Origin: CAWIVJ01 sp963839525
GTDB lineage: Bacteria; Cyanobacteriota; Vampirovibrionia; Gastranaerophilales; Gastranaerophilaceae
NCBI GenBank assembly: GCA_963839525.1
Contig: CAWIVJ010000019.1
Span: forward strand, 89,993-153,992
DNA length: 64,000 nt
Direction of reading: 5' to 3'
The translations under genes were made by a program, and so were the position numbers. Below the pieces are notes generated by a model. It made no database searches. It was given only the letters and a program-made list of their open reading frames with translations, and had not been told where the DNA came from. Of this stretch, positions 8,530-17,022 are shown piece after piece. Numbering within the stretch: position 1 is the first letter of the stretch; every line of letters begins with the position of its first letter.

Positions 8530-9429
8530 ATGGTTTTAAAAGATGTTTATTTAGGAAACAAAGAACAAAGAAATAAAAATTTTTCTCAAAAGCTTCCTGT
8601 GGTTTCATTTGAGGTTTTTCCGCCTAAAAATGATGTAGATGGAAGCAAATTAGAAAAACTATTAGAACATCTTAAAATTTTAAAAAAATACAATCCTGCT
8701 TTTGTTTCTTTAACTTACGGTGCGGGTGGAACAACACAAAATGCATCTTTTAATATGATTAAAAAAATTAAGAAAAATCTAGATTTAGACGTAATGCCTC
8801 ATTACACTTGTGTAGGAAGCTCTAAAAAGCAGATTGAAAATTATTTGCAAGAAATTCAAAATTTAGGAATTAAGAGTATTTTAGCTCTTCGGGGTGATGT
8901 TCCTGAAGGAATGGAACAATTGCACTTTGATTTTAATTACGCAAATGAGCTTGTTGAATTTATAAAATCTAAAACGAACTTATCTGTTAGCGTTGCGGGA
9001 TATCCTGAATGTCATGTCGACTGCAGTGATTTATTCTTGGATTTAGAAAATCTGAAGAAAAAAGTTAATGCCGGGGCGGAAGTTATTTATACCCAAATGT
9101 TTTTTGATAACGATAAATTTTTCTCTTTTGTACAATTGGTCAGAGATAAAGGTATAGAAGCTCCGATAATTCCGGGTATTTTACCAATAACAAACTTTAA
9201 TCAGCTTGAGAGAATGTTATCAATGGCAAAAGTAACTGTACCTAAACCACTAATGTCTCGACTTGAAAAATATAAAGATAATCCTGAGGATATCAAAAAA
9301 ATCGGAATCGAATTTGCATCTTATCAATGCCAGCAATTAATGGATTCTGAAGTTAAAGGTTTACATTTTTATACCTTGAACACTTCTTCTTCTGTTGGTC
9401 AAATTTTGGAAAACCTTGGTGTAAGCTAA
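8530..9429 (+). CDS. metF: Methylenetetrahydrofolate reductase MetF, 299 aa
   Basis: FAD enzyme reducing 5,10-methylene-THF to 5-methyl-THF for methionine synthesis. The TIM-barrel signature is clear: VVSFEVFPPKN (about residues 17-27), SLTYGAGGTT (about 59-68), LALRGDVPEG (about 117-126) and PIIPGILPITNF (about 215). Length matches the bacterial family. The ribosome site is weak. It is divergent from the TPR gene and its last four bases overlap the convergent TPR-NHL gene. Confidence 0.94.
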   Translation: MVLKDVYLGNKEQRNKNFSQKLPVVSFEVFPPKNDVDGSKLEKLLEHLKILKKYNPAFVSLTYGAGGTTQNASFNMIKKIKKNLDLDVMPHYTCVGSSKKQIENYLQEIQNLGIKSILALRGDVPEGMEQLHFDFNYANELVEFIKSKTNLSVSVAGYPECHVDCSDLFLDLENLKKKVNAGAEVIYTQMFFDNDKFFSFVQLVRDKGIEAPIIPGILPITNFNQLERMLSMAKVTVPKPLMSRLEKYKDNPEDIKKIGIEFASYQCQQLMDSEVKGLHFYTLNTSSSVGQILENLGVS

Positions 9430-10268
9430 TTTAGCTTATATCTCAAGACCGAATTTGAACCCTGACAAGAAACAAAAAGCATATTCCCATCAATATAAAG
9501 ATAGTAAGGTTTTTTTACATCGCTTATCAAAACAGAAATCTCGCCAAATGGAGAAACTTTTAATATATTATCCTTGTTATAGTTCGCTATATACATATTA
9601 TTTGATTTATCCAGAACAAGTCCTATCGGACCGTTGATTTTGGAATCTTTTATATAGACTATTTTTTTATTATCCGGCGTAATTTTTGTAATTGTATTTG
9701 TATTAAATTCTGCAACATAGATATTGCCTTCTTTATCAGAAGATATTCCTGTAGGTGCAGGAATATCTTTATAAACTCCGCTTGTTTGTTTTATATGGCT
9801 TTTTGAAGGTGATAAAAGAACCTTCTTGGGCTTAACAGAATCTAGTGAAAGATTCAATTGCGCGGCTAAAGCTCTAACTTCAACTGCTCTGGCACACGTT
9901 GGAGGAATAATACTTAAATAGGTTTTGGCTTTTTGAAACTCGCCTAATTTATAGCTTAACCAAGCTGCCTTATAAACAGAATCGTAATCATCGGGTTTTC
10001 TTACAATTATTTGTTTAAATACAGTCAAAGCAGCATCATACTGTTGTAAATATTCTAAAACAGAACCTAAATTATAATAAGCATCTATATAATCAGGTTC
10101 TAATCTTATTGCTGTTCTGAAAGCACCTATTGCTTTATCGTATTGTCCTGTTTTATAATAATCAATACCTTGATTATACTGCAGCATTGCTTCAGTACGG
10201 ACTTCTCTTGCATAAGTCTGAAAAGTCGTTAAAAATAAAATAATAAGTAAAATAAGTATTTTTTTCAT
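9426..10268 (-). CDS. Secreted TPR plus NHL-repeat protein, 280 aa
   Basis: A signal peptide (MKKILILLIILFLTTFQTYA) is followed by about three TPR units (residues ~25-130, e.g. YNQGIDYYKTGQYDKAIGAF) and then NHL/beta-propeller-like repeats (~165-280: GISSDKEGNIYVAEFNTNTI, GLVLDKSNNMYIANYNKDNI). Likely exported and used for protein-protein contacts; no catalytic residues are evident. Only about three propeller blades are present, so it would need oligomerisation or be a partial propeller. Convergent with metF, with a 4-bp overlap. Confidence 0.75.
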   Translation of the reverse strand: MKKILILLIILFLTTFQTYAREVRTEAMLQYNQGIDYYKTGQYDKAIGAFRTAIRLEPDYIDAYYNLGSVLEYLQQYDAALTVFKQIIVRKPDDYDSVYKAAWLSYKLGEFQKAKTYLSIIPPTCARAVEVRALAAQLNLSLDSVKPKKVLLSPSKSHIKQTSGVYKDIPAPTGISSDKEGNIYVAEFNTNTITKITPDNKKIVYIKDSKINGPIGLVLDKSNNMYIANYNKDNILKVSPFGEISVLISDVKKPYYLYIDGNMLFVSCQGSNSVLRYKLN

Positions 10269-10437
10269 TTTTTATATCTTTTTAAATTTTACCAATAGCA
10301 GAGTTAAAAACAAAGAATTATTACAAAATATAAACCTCTTTACAGGATCTTACAATAGGTCAAGTTCCTGTTATAATAGCTCAGGTGGAGGTAATAAATA
10401 AGAATAGATATATAAAAGGTTTCTCAATTTAATCCGA

Positions 10438-12324
10438 TTACTGAATTTCTTTTAGCCGCTCAATTAAATCTTTATGTTTATTTTTGAACTCTTCGCCTCT
10501 GGTCTCAACTGCAATTTGCAAAACTAAAGGTAGATTAAGTGCTTTATTATTTCTGAGATTTTCTGCAAAAACTTCTTCAAAATTGTTAGGAAGTCTTAAA
10601 CTCCAGTTTTTGTCGCTTGAAGTTCCGGGAACATTATAAATCTCCTTTATTCCAAAATAATCAGTAAAAAATATTTGTATATTTTCTGCTTCGCAGGCAA
10701 AAAGCTCTGCCAACTTGGTTTGAGCCAAAAAATCAGCATCGTTTGTTAGTCTTACAATAATATCATCTTTATTTTCTGCATCAGGATAGACATCTTCAAC
10801 AAGATTTTTTGCATGCAGGTACCCTTCGTGAGTATGAATCAATTCATCAGCCCACATAGAAACAGGTTTGTTGTCATGAGTTCCCGCCATTACCCAACTC
10901 CTATTTACAATATTTTTACCTCTGTAAGGATGTTCAGCCATTTTAGGATCAACAAATTGGGTTAACTTCATTCCCAGTAAGTCATATTTTTTCATAACAG
11001 CTTCTACAGGACTAGTTAAAGTTCCTAAATCCTCACATACAATAGCATCGTTATCAAGGCCTTCTTCTTTAGCTGCTGCAATAACTACCTTCTCAATCAA
11101 TCTCCCATAAAGTTTAATCTGTTTTTCACTAAGTTTTTTAACCCTTAGTTCCTTATCGGCTCCGACTTCATAATTTAAATCATCTTTTGTTGCAATAGCA
11201 TACTTTGAAAGTTCAGGATGTTCAGGGGATGAGTATAGCCTCCCTGCACCTTCTTCTATTTTTGGCTTTTTGCCGGATTTGTAAATCCATGGATCAATAA
11301 GCCCTACAATATGATCAATTCTTACTCCACCCGGATTCTCCCTGAACATTTTTTTAAACAAGGCTTTCATTAATTCTCCGCCTTCACCTAAAGTTCCGTT
11401 TGCATTAAAAAGTTTTTCAGGATCCATAACAGGAAAACCCCAGGCTTGCCCGTCTGCAGAAAAATAATCAGGAGGACAGCCGAGAAACCATCCTTCTAAA
11501 AATAATGACTGGTAAGCCCATATATCACGGTCAGAAAACGCAACTTGCCTGTCTGCTATCATTTTTATTTTACGTGATAAAGCATATTTTTTAGTTTCTC
11601 CCATTTGTTTACATGCTACGAATTGACAAAAGGTATAAAAATCAACCTCATCAGCATATTTTTTTTCAATTTCCTTGATTCGCCTTTCAAACTCTTTTTT
11701 TTGCTCTTTAGATTTAGGGTTAAAAAGATTTTTATCCGTTTCAGATTTCCAAAGAGGCCAATAATCATTGCCATGTTCTATAGAAAGTGCCTCATAAAGT
11801 GCATCCTTTTCCAGCCAAAAACTATTTTCTTTTTTGTATTTTTTAAAATCTTTTTTAAATACTTTTGCTTTTTTAAAATTTTCATAAGCCTCTTTTAAAG
11901 CTCTTTGATAAGCCTTGCAAACATAAGCATATGCTGTTTTATTCTTATTTTTATTGGGGTTATTTTCAATGGTCTCCTGAAATGTTTTTTCAGATAAAAT
12001 ATTTTTACAGGAAGAAGTAGTTAATTCTTTTAAATTAATAAAAAGAATATTATTTGAAAAAATCGTACTCGTATAAGGCGAATTATCATTACACTTTGTC
12101 TTTCCTGCAGGTCCAAGCTGAATAACATTAAAAGACCCTGAAACAAAATCAATCAGTTTCTTACCGCCGGAAGAATTTACACTTCCAAAACCTGTATCTT
12201 CATTTATTTCAGAAGGAAAACTGTTTGAATGAATAATAATTGCTAAATGTTTTTTACCAAGAATTTTTAAAGTTTCCTGAATAACGTTTTTAGGGGCTTT
12301 TTTGTCTAATATCTTGCAACTCAT
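10438..12324 (-). CDS. malQ: 4-alpha-glucanotransferase (amylomaltase, GH77), 628 aa
   Basis: Disproportionating enzyme that transfers alpha-1,4-glucan segments in glycogen/maltodextrin metabolism. The N-terminus has the MalQ substrate region (GFGSVNSSGGK, then QLGPAGKTKCNDNSPYTS). The GH77 catalytic triad is visible: RIDHIVGL (nucleophile Asp), VCEDLGT (acid/base Glu) and AGTHDNKP (third Asp). ADGQAWGFPV is also family typical. Somewhat longer than the usual ~500 residues because of Lys-rich helical stretches between about residues 115 and 225. AGGAG lies just upstream of the ATG. Confidence 0.9.
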   Translation of the reverse strand: MSCKILDKKAPKNVIQETLKILGKKHLAIIIHSNSFPSEINEDTGFGSVNSSGGKKLIDFVSGSFNVIQLGPAGKTKCNDNSPYTSTIFSNNILFINLKELTTSSCKNILSEKTFQETIENNPNKNKNKTAYAYVCKAYQRALKEAYENFKKAKVFKKDFKKYKKENSFWLEKDALYEALSIEHGNDYWPLWKSETDKNLFNPKSKEQKKEFERRIKEIEKKYADEVDFYTFCQFVACKQMGETKKYALSRKIKMIADRQVAFSDRDIWAYQSLFLEGWFLGCPPDYFSADGQAWGFPVMDPEKLFNANGTLGEGGELMKALFKKMFRENPGGVRIDHIVGLIDPWIYKSGKKPKIEEGAGRLYSSPEHPELSKYAIATKDDLNYEVGADKELRVKKLSEKQIKLYGRLIEKVVIAAAKEEGLDNDAIVCEDLGTLTSPVEAVMKKYDLLGMKLTQFVDPKMAEHPYRGKNIVNRSWVMAGTHDNKPVSMWADELIHTHEGYLHAKNLVEDVYPDAENKDDIIVRLTNDADFLAQTKLAELFACEAENIQIFFTDYFGIKEIYNVPGTSSDKNWSLRLPNNFEEVFAENLRNNKALNLPLVLQIAVETRGEEFKNKHKDLIERLKEIQ

Positions 12325-12446
12325 TTTAAACTCCTGATTTTGACCACCTTCCTTAAGATTTTATCATGCAAAGAAAAATATACAATATATATTAAAATAG
12401 TCTTTTATAATTACTGCTAAGCCTTTCAGTTACTGTCTATTAAAGT

Positions 12447-12470
12447 AAAAAAAAGGGCCTGATGGCCCTG
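12447..12470 (-). terminator. Rho-independent terminator-like hairpin
   Basis: AGGGCC-TGAT-GGCCCT forms a 6-bp GC-rich stem. On the minus strand it is followed by a run of eight T (one inside the stem). The nearest minus-strand gene ending upstream is ribD, about 580 bp away, so it may instead end an unannotated small RNA. Confidence 0.6.
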
Positions 12471-12628
12471 TTGGAATTAAGAATAGCTGGAAGTATGAAA
12501 AAGATTTACTCATATTTAACGTAATAAATAACATTTTTACAATTAATCAGTTGTACTATATTTTTAAAAATCACATTACCTAATATAACTAATTCGTTAA
12601 TAACATAAAGTCCAATAACCGACAAAAT

Positions 12629-12768
12629 AAGTGTATTTTAGGCACTTAATACAAAGCCCAACATTAACGGCATTTTACGTGCTTAACATTTTGTAATACT
12701 TAGGGGTTGACAAAATTAAGTTTATAGTGCATAATGAAAATGTAATATGAAGTGTATATAAAACACTT
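12629..12768. promoter_or_regulatory. Operator-like palindromes around the promoter of the small FKG-type gene
   Basis: AAGTGTATTTTAGGCACTT (12629-12647) and AAGTGTATATAAAACACTT (12750-12768) share the pattern AAGTG-N9-CACTT. A weaker relative, AACGGCATTTTACGTGCTT, lies at 12666-12684. The last copy falls between the expected transcription start and the ribosome site, where a bound repressor or an RNA hairpin could act. The cognate regulator is unknown. Confidence 0.5.
12707..12735 (+). promoter_or_regulatory. Sigma-70-type promoter
   Basis: TTGACA (12707-12712), a 17-bp spacer and CATAAT (12730-12735), close to consensus. It points at the gene starting at 12800 and predicts a leader of about 58 nt. 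Confidence 0.75.
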
Positions 12769-12799
12769 AATTAGTCCCAAATCCTCAAGGAGGTGTATT

Positions 12800-13057
12800 A
12801 TGAAAGTTAATTCTATAAATCTAAACAAACCATATAATTTAATATCTTTTAAAAAGGATCAGGCAAAAGAAACTGTTAATTACCAAAAGTCTTTTCCAAC
12901 AACTATTCCTGCGGATACTACTCAATTTAAAAGCAAGATAAAACCTGATAATTCTCCTTTTACAAAGTTTGCCAAGTTCTTCAATAACTTCTTTGCAGAA
13001 CCCAAATACACACCAAGTATGGAAGAATTATTTGAAAGAAGCCCTTACATACTTTAA
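12800..13057 (+). CDS. Small hypothetical protein with FKG-type N-terminal leader, 85 aa
   Basis: Unrecognised. It opens MKVNSINLNKPYNLISFKKD, matching the N-terminal pattern of at least six other proteins in this window (Met-Lys-Ile/Val, polar stretch, [NS/I]-S-Phe-Lys). The rest is Lys/Pro/Thr-rich with an aromatic middle (FTKFAKFFNNFFAEP) and no hydrophobic membrane span. I chose the ATG at 12800 because AAGGAGG (12788-12794) sits at ideal spacing; an upstream in-frame ATG at 12752 lies inside the palindrome. Strong promoter and ribosome site suggest high expression. Confidence 0.7.
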   Translation: MKVNSINLNKPYNLISFKKDQAKETVNYQKSFPTTIPADTTQFKSKIKPDNSPFTKFAKFFNNFFAEPKYTPSMEELFERSPYIL

Positions 13058-14142
13058 TTTCTGGAGTAAGTAACTAAAATATCAGGCTTAAAATCAGCAA
13101 TACCTTCAAATTTAAAATTTAAAGTGTTGCTGATTTTTTCTGTATCTCTTCCTTCAAATGCATTTATTCCTTGCTTATCTCCTAAGATTTTTGGTGCAAT
13201 AAACTGATAAATTTTATCGGCAAAACCAAGTGAAACTACTTCTCCATTGAGCTTTCCGCCAGCCTCTATAAGTATGCTTTTAATTCCTAAACCAAATATT
13301 TTGTTTAGTAAATACTCTAAATCCAGCTTATAATTGTAACTTGGACACTTAATTACGGTTAAATGCTTAGGAAGAGCTGTTAAATTAGCTTCGTCAATAT
13401 CCTTATCAACAACAATATAGGTCTTTTCACCTGAATCATTATAAATTTTCGAACTAAAATCTGTTTTTAAATCTCTATCCATTATTATTTTTTTTGTTTT
13501 TTTCCCGTTTTTCATATTACAATTCATAGACGGATTATCTTTAATAATTGTTGAACTTGTTGTTAATATTGCATCATACCGATTTCTGATTTTTTGGACT
13601 TCATCCCGTGCTTTTTCAGAGGTAATCCATTTTGAAGAGCCGGTTTTTGTTGCAATTTTACCATCCAGTGTTGTTGCTGTTTTTATTGCAACAAAACAAG
13701 CTTTTTGTGTCATGTTTTTTATAAAAACTTCATTTAATTTTACTGCTTCATCGTGTAAAATATTTTCTATTACTTCTATTCCCGCTTTTTTGCATTTTTC
13801 TACCCCTTTTCCTGAAACAATAGGATTTGGGTCTCGCATTGCTATTACAAGTCTTTTTATTCCTTTTTTAATTATTAAATCTGTACAGGGAGGTGTTTTG
13901 CCAAAATGTACACAAGGTTCAAGATTTACAATTAAAGTAGCACCCTGAGCAGATTTATCTAATTTATTAAGAGCCTGAGCTTCCGCATGCAGTTCTCCAT
14001 AAGCACTGTGAAATCCTGTTGAAATTTCTTTTCCGTTTTTATCAAGTACAACACAACCTACAAGAGGATTTGGTGATGTTTTACCCTCCCCCTTAAGTGC
14101 AAGCTTTATGCATTTTTTCATATATTTTTCATAAATTTTCAT
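13054..14142 (-). CDS. ribD: Riboflavin biosynthesis deaminase/reductase RibD, 362 aa
   Basis: Bifunctional enzyme of riboflavin synthesis: deaminates the pyrimidine ring of the GTP-derived intermediate, then reduces the ribose. The deaminase zinc site is visible as GELHAEAQAL and NLEPCVHFGKTPPCTDLI (residues ~47-90). The reductase domain follows (KTATTLDGKIATKTGSSKWIT about residue 155, IEAGGKLNG about 290). Full family length. It starts 10 bp after the stop of the GNAT-like gene. No other rib genes or an FMN riboswitch are nearby. Confidence 0.94.
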   Translation of the reverse strand: MKIYEKYMKKCIKLALKGEGKTSPNPLVGCVVLDKNGKEISTGFHSAYGELHAEAQALNKLDKSAQGATLIVNLEPCVHFGKTPPCTDLIIKKGIKRLVIAMRDPNPIVSGKGVEKCKKAGIEVIENILHDEAVKLNEVFIKNMTQKACFVAIKTATTLDGKIATKTGSSKWITSEKARDEVQKIRNRYDAILTTSSTIIKDNPSMNCNMKNGKKTKKIIMDRDLKTDFSSKIYNDSGEKTYIVVDKDIDEANLTALPKHLTVIKCPSYNYKLDLEYLLNKIFGLGIKSILIEAGGKLNGEVVSLGFADKIYQFIAPKILGDKQGINAFEGRDTEKISNTLNFKFEGIADFKPDILVTYSRN

Positions 14143-14152
14143 AATTTTTAAA

Positions 14153-15142
14153 TTAAAACACCGGTTTTTCGTTTACTTCATTAAACATAATAATCTTGCG
14201 TGCAGATTGAGGCTCTTTTATTACTTTATAGAAATCTTTTACCAATACCAGCTGGTTCTGCATACAAACAGCTTCTTTTTCTGCTAGATATTTTTCAAGA
14301 CTTTCAGCTGTAACTGTATATTTTTTTACTTTTACAAAAAGATAGAAATCTTTTTTTCTTTTTAAAATCTGATTAACCGTAAAATTCAAAATATCATCCC
14401 AAGAATAATCGTGCCATGGAGACGTTGTAATATCAAGTATATAATTCAAATTATCAGTTGTTTTAATTGAAAAATATGCTTTAATAGTTTTAAGGTTTTC
14501 ATCCTCAATTACATACTTAAATTTGCAGTCATCTTTTAATCCTTTAAAAAAAGGCTCTAGATATTCATTTTTTGTTCTGGAAATCGAATATTTAAAATGT
14601 GTAATAACAGAATCATTAAAAAGCATTGCTGCAGCCTGAGCATCGGAATTTTTAAAAGGTCTGAAGAAAGTATCATCCTTTTGAGAGAATCTTATGTTGT
14701 TCATTTTCCACAATTGCTCTGAAGAGCATTGTCTAAATCCGCATCCTTCAATAAACAGGTACAACAATTCATTATATGAGTCGTCAATTTGAGTTATGAA
14801 TGAAGAAGCTCCTTTTGCACCATACTTTGAAATTATAAATTCAATTAATTGTTTTCCTGCATTAAAATAATCCTGTTCTAAAAAAAGCCTGCTTATATTT
14901 ATTTTATAAGGATTTCCATAGGTAGGAACAAGGGTTAGTGCTCCTATAATAGATTTATCTTCTTCTATAACATAGGATTCAGGTGAAAATTTTAAACTTA
15001 AAGGCAATAATTCATGGAAAACATTAAAAGGAGAATTCATAAATACTTTTGTGGAATAATTTATCGCATCTGTACTTAAAAAAGAAATCATTTTTTTTAG
15101 TTTGAATTTATCAAAATAATTTGCTTTTCGAATCCTTACCAT
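14153..15142 (-). CDS. GNAT-like protein of unknown substrate, 329 aa
   Basis: The N-terminal ~150 residues look like a GNAT acetyltransferase fold: VRIRKANYFD at the start, YVIEEDKSIIGALTLVPTYG (beta strands 2-4) and LYLFIEGCGFRQCSSEQLW (C-terminal strand). A canonical acetyl-CoA R/Q-x-x-G-x-G/A loop is not clear, so activity is uncertain. The second half (~155-329) may be a second, degenerate GNAT unit (FRPFKNSDAQAAAMLFNDS). GAGGAAAAATA precedes the ATG. Probably co-transcribed with ribD. Confidence 0.6.
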   Translation of the reverse strand: MVRIRKANYFDKFKLKKMISFLSTDAINYSTKVFMNSPFNVFHELLPLSLKFSPESYVIEEDKSIIGALTLVPTYGNPYKINISRLFLEQDYFNAGKQLIEFIISKYGAKGASSFITQIDDSYNELLYLFIEGCGFRQCSSEQLWKMNNIRFSQKDDTFFRPFKNSDAQAAAMLFNDSVITHFKYSISRTKNEYLEPFFKGLKDDCKFKYVIEDENLKTIKAYFSIKTTDNLNYILDITTSPWHDYSWDDILNFTVNQILKRKKDFYLFVKVKKYTVTAESLEKYLAEKEAVCMQNQLVLVKDFYKVIKEPQSARKIIMFNEVNEKPVF

Positions 15143-15359
15143 TATTTTTCCTCAAGTTTCTTACAATAAAAACAAAATTTCTTTTCGTGCATAACAGTAT
15201 AATACCGTGTTTTCAGAATTTATGCAATTTATAATGAAATATTTTTGTAAACTTTTAATAAAATAAGTCTCATGGCTACTAGCTTTTATTTTATTTATCT
15301 CTTAAAGTGATGGAAATATTTAAAATATAACACTTCCCCAAGCAAAATGGAGCACAAAT

Positions 15360-15590
15360 ATGAATGGTCAAAGAGTAAGTGAATTTATGTCACGTGAAAT
15401 TTGCGTGGAAAAAAATGCTAAAAACAAATTTATGAGTATTTTTGTCTATCCCCAGAATGATGCCCGAGAAATTGCAAGAATTATGACAGATATAAGGATT
15501 GACTGTCTGCCTGTTTTATTCAGTCCATGGAACAAAAAATTAGTCGGTTTTATTGAACTTAGTAAGATAAGAGTATTTTTAAACGATTAA
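15360..15590 (+). CDS. Small CBS-domain protein, 76 aa
   Basis: One CBS-like motif: VSEFMSREICVEKNA at the start, then DAREIARIMTDIRIDCLPVL and KKLVGFIELSKIRVFL. CBS domains bind adenosine ligands as pairs, so a single-CBS protein would need to dimerise. GGAG lies just upstream. Monocistronic; no partner gene adjoins. Regulatory role is an inference. Confidence 0.7.
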   Translation: MNGQRVSEFMSREICVEKNAKNKFMSIFVYPQNDAREIARIMTDIRIDCLPVLFSPWNKKLVGFIELSKIRVFLND

Positions 15591-15642
15591 TCTCAAAATA
15601 CTAAAAAACTTTAACAAAATTTGCAGATTATCCTATTCATTT

Positions 15643-16971
15643 TTAATTCGCAAAAAATCTCAAATAAACATAAGCTGAACTTAAAGAGAGTGAAATAAAG
15701 GTTATTAAAACTCCATATTTCATAAATTTTATGAATGAAATCGCATGACCCGAAGCAGAAGCAACTTCGGAAACAATTACATTTGCCGCTGCACCTATTA
15801 AAGTCATATTTCCTCCCAAACAAGCGCCTAAAGACAAACACCACCAAAGTGGGTGGGTATATTCAACTCCCATTGTGCTTTGAATTTGCAATAACATAGG
15901 AGTCATTGTAACTGTATAAGGGATATTATCAATAATGCCGGAAAAAATACCTGATGCCCACAAAATTATCATAGCTGTTGCATGCTGAGAACCTTGGGTT
16001 GTGTCTAAAAGCCATTTTGCCATTAATGCAATACCGCCTGAGGCTTCAAGTCCGCCTATTATTATAAATAAACCTATAAAAAAGAAAATTGTATTCCACT
16101 CAATTTCTCTTAATATATGTTTTGGAGTTTCAAAAATCAAAAGAAAACTTGCTCCTGCCATTGCCACAACATAAGATTGAATATGAATTACGTCATGCAA
16201 AAGAAAACCTAAAACAACAAGAACTAACGTAATTGAAGAACGAAGCATAAGAGGAAAATCAGTTATTGTCTTTGAATTATCAATCATTCTAACATGTGTC
16301 ATTTTTTCAGGGGTAGTTTTAAGTTTTTTTCTAAAAATAAACATTAAAAAGCCTATAGTTACAAGCAGAACTAGAACTACAATATTTGTAAGTTCCAATA
16401 AAAAGTCTAAAAATGAAAATCCTGCTGCACTTCCTATTATTATGTTTGGTGGATCTCCGATTAAAGTTGCTGTTCCGCCTATATTTGATGTTAAAATTTC
16501 TGTTATTAATAGAGGGATTGGATCAATATCAAGCTCCTTCGCAATAATAAAAGTAACAGGCATTATTAAAATTACAGTTGTTACATTGTCCAAAAAAGCC
16601 GAAGCTACAGCGGTAAAAATACCAAGAGTAAATAAAACCCACTTGGGTCTTCCTTTAGTAAATTTTAATAATTCATTTGCAACCCAATTAAACATTCCGC
16701 TTCTTGCCGCTATATGAACAATAACCATCATTGAAACAAGAAGAAAAATAACATTAAAATCAATAAAATTTATAAAATATTCCGGATCAAAATTGCCATG
16801 ATGACCTTTATTTTGAGACACTAAACCAAGTATTATCGTAAAAACTGCACCTAAAAGAACAATTGTTACTTTAGGAATTCTTTCAATTGCAACAAGTAAA
16901 TATACAAGAAATAAAATTCCAGCAGAAAATTGAATATTATGAATTTGAATAAAATCATGAAGAAAATTCAT
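15643..16971 (-). CDS. ArsB/NhaD superfamily ion transporter, 442 aa
   Basis: A polytopic membrane protein with about 11 spans in two similar halves. Signatures of the ion-transporter (IT) superfamily (ArsB, NhaD, CitT, P-protein): FLDNVTTVILIMPVTF (about residue 122), GGTATLIGDPPNIIIG (about 163), GIIDNIPYTVTMTP (about 350) and LGACLGGNMTLIGAAANVI (about 387). The paired DN-x-P and G-x-x-T-x-I-G motifs are the substrate/ion site. Substrate may be Na+/H+, arsenite or a dicarboxylate; sequence alone does not decide. No ars genes are near. Confidence 0.85.
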   Translation of the reverse strand: MNFLHDFIQIHNIQFSAGILFLVYLLVAIERIPKVTIVLLGAVFTIILGLVSQNKGHHGNFDPEYFINFIDFNVIFLLVSMMVIVHIAARSGMFNWVANELLKFTKGRPKWVLFTLGIFTAVASAFLDNVTTVILIMPVTFIIAKELDIDPIPLLITEILTSNIGGTATLIGDPPNIIIGSAAGFSFLDFLLELTNIVVLVLLVTIGFLMFIFRKKLKTTPEKMTHVRMIDNSKTITDFPLMLRSSITLVLVVLGFLLHDVIHIQSYVVAMAGASFLLIFETPKHILREIEWNTIFFFIGLFIIIGGLEASGGIALMAKWLLDTTQGSQHATAMIILWASGIFSGIIDNIPYTVTMTPMLLQIQSTMGVEYTHPLWWCLSLGACLGGNMTLIGAAANVIVSEVASASGHAISFIKFMKYGVLITFISLSLSSAYVYLRFFAN

Positions 16972-17022
16972 TTTTATATTTTACAACAAACAAAAGACAG
17001 AATAAAGATATTTGCAATGATT

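Larger units (their letters stand above)
12325..12799. other. 475-bp divergent intergenic region
   Basis: Between malQ (leftward) and the small FKG-type gene (rightward). It holds a minus-strand terminator-like hairpin (12447-12470), three related 19-bp operator-like sites (12629-12768) and a consensus plus-strand promoter (12707-12735). No convincing ORF was found. A small minus-strand RNA ending at the hairpin is possible but not demonstrated. Confidence 0.6.

Noticed and set aside
8451..8531. N-terminal extension of the TPR protein overlapping the metF start
   Set aside because: It lacks a ribosome site and conserved features, while MPNMEEIKEL at 8450 has AAGGAAAAG upstream.
10365..10405. 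TATAATAGCTCAGGTGGAGG near 10373 looked like a tRNA 5' region (AGCTCAGG) or a small gene start
   Set aside because: No cloverleaf, anticodon arm or TTCGANNC T-loop follows, and no ATG lies after GGAGG.
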